DNA of 64,000 nucleotides, taken from positions 1-64,000 of the forward strand of contig JAFQUB010000027.1 in NCBI GenBank assembly GCA_017408735.1, given 5' to 3'. A model generated the notes under the pieces. That model made no database searches. It was not told where the DNA came from and worked only from the letters and a program-made list of their open reading frames with translations. The number at the start of each line of letters is the position of its first letter. Positions within the stretch are counted from its first letter, which is position 1. Below are positions 63,193 through 64,000 of the stretch, piece after piece. This DNA is from Lachnospiraceae bacterium. GTDB lineage: Bacteria > Bacillota > Clostridia > Lachnospirales > Lachnospiraceae. Both the position numbers and the translations under genes were made by a program.

Positions 63193-63241
63193 TTGCGGAA
63201 AATGGAAAGAATATGGTATACTAAAACGATTTCTTAAATCG
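63193..63241 (+). promoter_or_regulatory. Promoter with operator-like inverted repeat for the 63.3 kb gene
   Basis: TTGCGG (63193-63198), 18-bp spacer, TATACT (63217-63222), divergent from the phosphotransferase promoter with 4 bases between -35 boxes. CGATTT/AAATCG (63227-63232/63236-63241) overlaps the predicted start and could be an operator. Confidence 0.55.
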
Positions 63242-63270
63242 TGCAAAAAGTTCTTCGGAAAGGCAAAGAT

Positions 63271-64000
63271 ATGATTGAATTTATAAAATGTGTATTTATG
63301 ATATTGATTTTTCTTGTGGTATTCACCGCATTCGGGTATCTGGGAAGCTATCTGATGAAACGGAAAAGTTCTTTTGTAGAAAGTCTTCTGTTGGGAGTTT
63401 TCTTTTATTTTGCCCTGTTTCAAGTGTTTGCATTACCATTAATTTTATTAAAACAGCATCTTACGCTGTTGACAGGTATGTGGCTGGCAGTTGTTACCAG
63501 TATACTGGTGTTGGCATTTATTGTATTATATAAGACAGTAAGAAAACAGGAAAGACTTAAGTGGAGCCTGCCAAATAAAAAAAGCATAGTATGTTATTTG
63601 GCAATGGCAGGTGTGGTATTGTTTTTTTGCTATTTCACTGCAATTCAGAATTATTGGGGCTGGGACACCGCCTTTTATATAGGAACAATCAGCACCACAG
63701 TGGATACAGATACCATGTATCTTATTAACGGGGAAAATGGAAGACCGGAAACAACATTGCCATTGCGTTATGCGTTGTCCGGTTTTTATATGAACAGCGC
63801 AGTATTTTGTAAATTGACTGGAATAGCAGTAGTCAGTTTTCAAAAATATGTGATGGGCACATTGGATGTGATCCTGTATTTTGCAATTGTTTATCTTGTG
63901 GGACAGGCGTTGTTTCGTAGTGCTACTACAAAAGTTACAGGGTTTCTCTGGACAGCTGGGCTTGTGAATTTGTTTTTTGTGTCAGAATATACAACCTCTC
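63271..64000 (+). CDS. DUF6077-like membrane protein, N-terminal part
   Basis: The frame is open to the window end; 243 codons are seen. Starts at an ATG 6 bases after GGAAAGG. Five or so helices in the visible part, with an outer loop NYWGWDTAFYIGTISTTVDT and then PLRYALSGFYMNSAVF, which recalls the DUF6077 family of large membrane proteins in Clostridia glycan loci (probably GT-C-like). The acidic TrpAsp loop is in the usual GT-C position. The C-terminus lies outside the window. Confidence 0.78.
   Translation, partial: MIEFIKCVFMILIFLVVFTAFGYLGSYLMKRKSSFVESLLLGVFFYFALFQVFALPLILLKQHLTLLTGMWLAVVTSILVLAFIVLYKTVRKQERLKWSLPNKKSIVCYLAMAGVVLFFCYFTAIQNYWGWDTAFYIGTISTTVDTDTMYLINGENGRPETTLPLRYALSGFYMNSAVFCKLTGIAVVSFQKYVMGTLDVILYFAIVYLVGQALFRSATTKVTGFLWTAGLVNLFFVSEYTTS

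Noticed and set aside
1-64000. CRISPR array, tRNA, rRNA, insertion sequence or integrase
   Set aside because: No regularly spaced repeats, cloverleaf, rRNA stretch or transposase/integrase motif was seen on either strand.

Overview
The window is AT-rich, with strong AGGAGG-type ribosome binding sites and near-consensus sigma-A promoters (TTGACA/TATAAT with 17-bp spacers). Together with the gene families (DUF3990/DUF3791-like pair, FrhB/pyruvyltransferase proteins, TupA ATP-grasp, GlfT2-like transferases) this points to a gut-type Clostridia, most likely Lachnospiraceae. That placement is inference; no rRNA or other taxonomic marker is present. No tRNA, rRNA, CRISPR array, transposase or phage gene was found.

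Layout. (1) 1-4.6 kb: 3' end of a calcium-binding RTX-repeat protein, followed by a type I secretion ABC transporter with an inactivated C39-like domain and a HlyD-type adaptor. (2) 4.6-5.6 kb, minus strand: a two-gene DUF3791-like/DUF3990 pair resembling a toxin-antitoxin module. (3) 5.6-7.4 kb: a sugar epimerase and an AAC(3)-fold acetyltransferase with their own promoter and terminator. (4) 7.4-8.9 kb, minus: a GT-C type membrane protein. (5) 9.06-52.8 kb: one very long co-directional surface-polysaccharide locus. It starts at a strong promoter with a roughly 300-nt structured leader and ends at a strong bidirectional terminator. (6) 52.8-55.7 kb, minus: two large membrane proteins. (7) 55.8-61.6 kb: more sugar-nucleotide and membrane glycosylation genes, ending in a long inverted repeat. 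(8) 61.7-63.1 kb, minus: the initiating polyprenyl-phosphate sugar phosphotransferase. (9) 63.3 kb to the end: a DUF6077-like membrane protein cut by the window edge.

How the genes work together. The locus looks like an ABC-transporter-dependent cell-surface glycan system (Wzm/Wzt-like pair at 18.2-19.8 kb; initiating transferase at 61.7-63.1 kb) with much side-chain decoration. Precursor genes suggest a CDP-polyol (IspD/TarI-like cytidylyltransferase, GatD/TarJ-like dehydrogenase, pentose-phosphate epimerase), UDP-glucuronate (Ugd), a 4-amino-4,6-dideoxy sugar (WecE-like aminotransferase and GNAT), and CDP-4-keto-6-deoxyglucose (RfbF, RfbG). Tailoring includes galactofuranose-type transfer (two GlfT2-like proteins), pyruvyl ketals (two pyruvyltransferase domains fused to FrhB flavoprotein domains), O-acetylation, and possibly amide-linked amino acids (TupA ATP-grasp beside a PP-loop enzyme). 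Five polyprenyl-phosphate-sugar synthases of DPM/GtrB/ArnC type, an ArnE/ArnF-like flippase pair, GtrA, LPG-synthase-TM and about a dozen GT-C-like membrane proteins suggest extracytoplasmic glycosylation.

The most notable signals are an 11-G tract that puts a PP-loop gene out of frame (candidate phase-variable switch), the structured leader in front of the long locus (candidate processive-antitermination element), three FrhB proteins with opposite fusion orders, a duplicated promoter-plus-gene unit, and a perfect 36-bp stem in a larger inverted repeat between two convergent genes.
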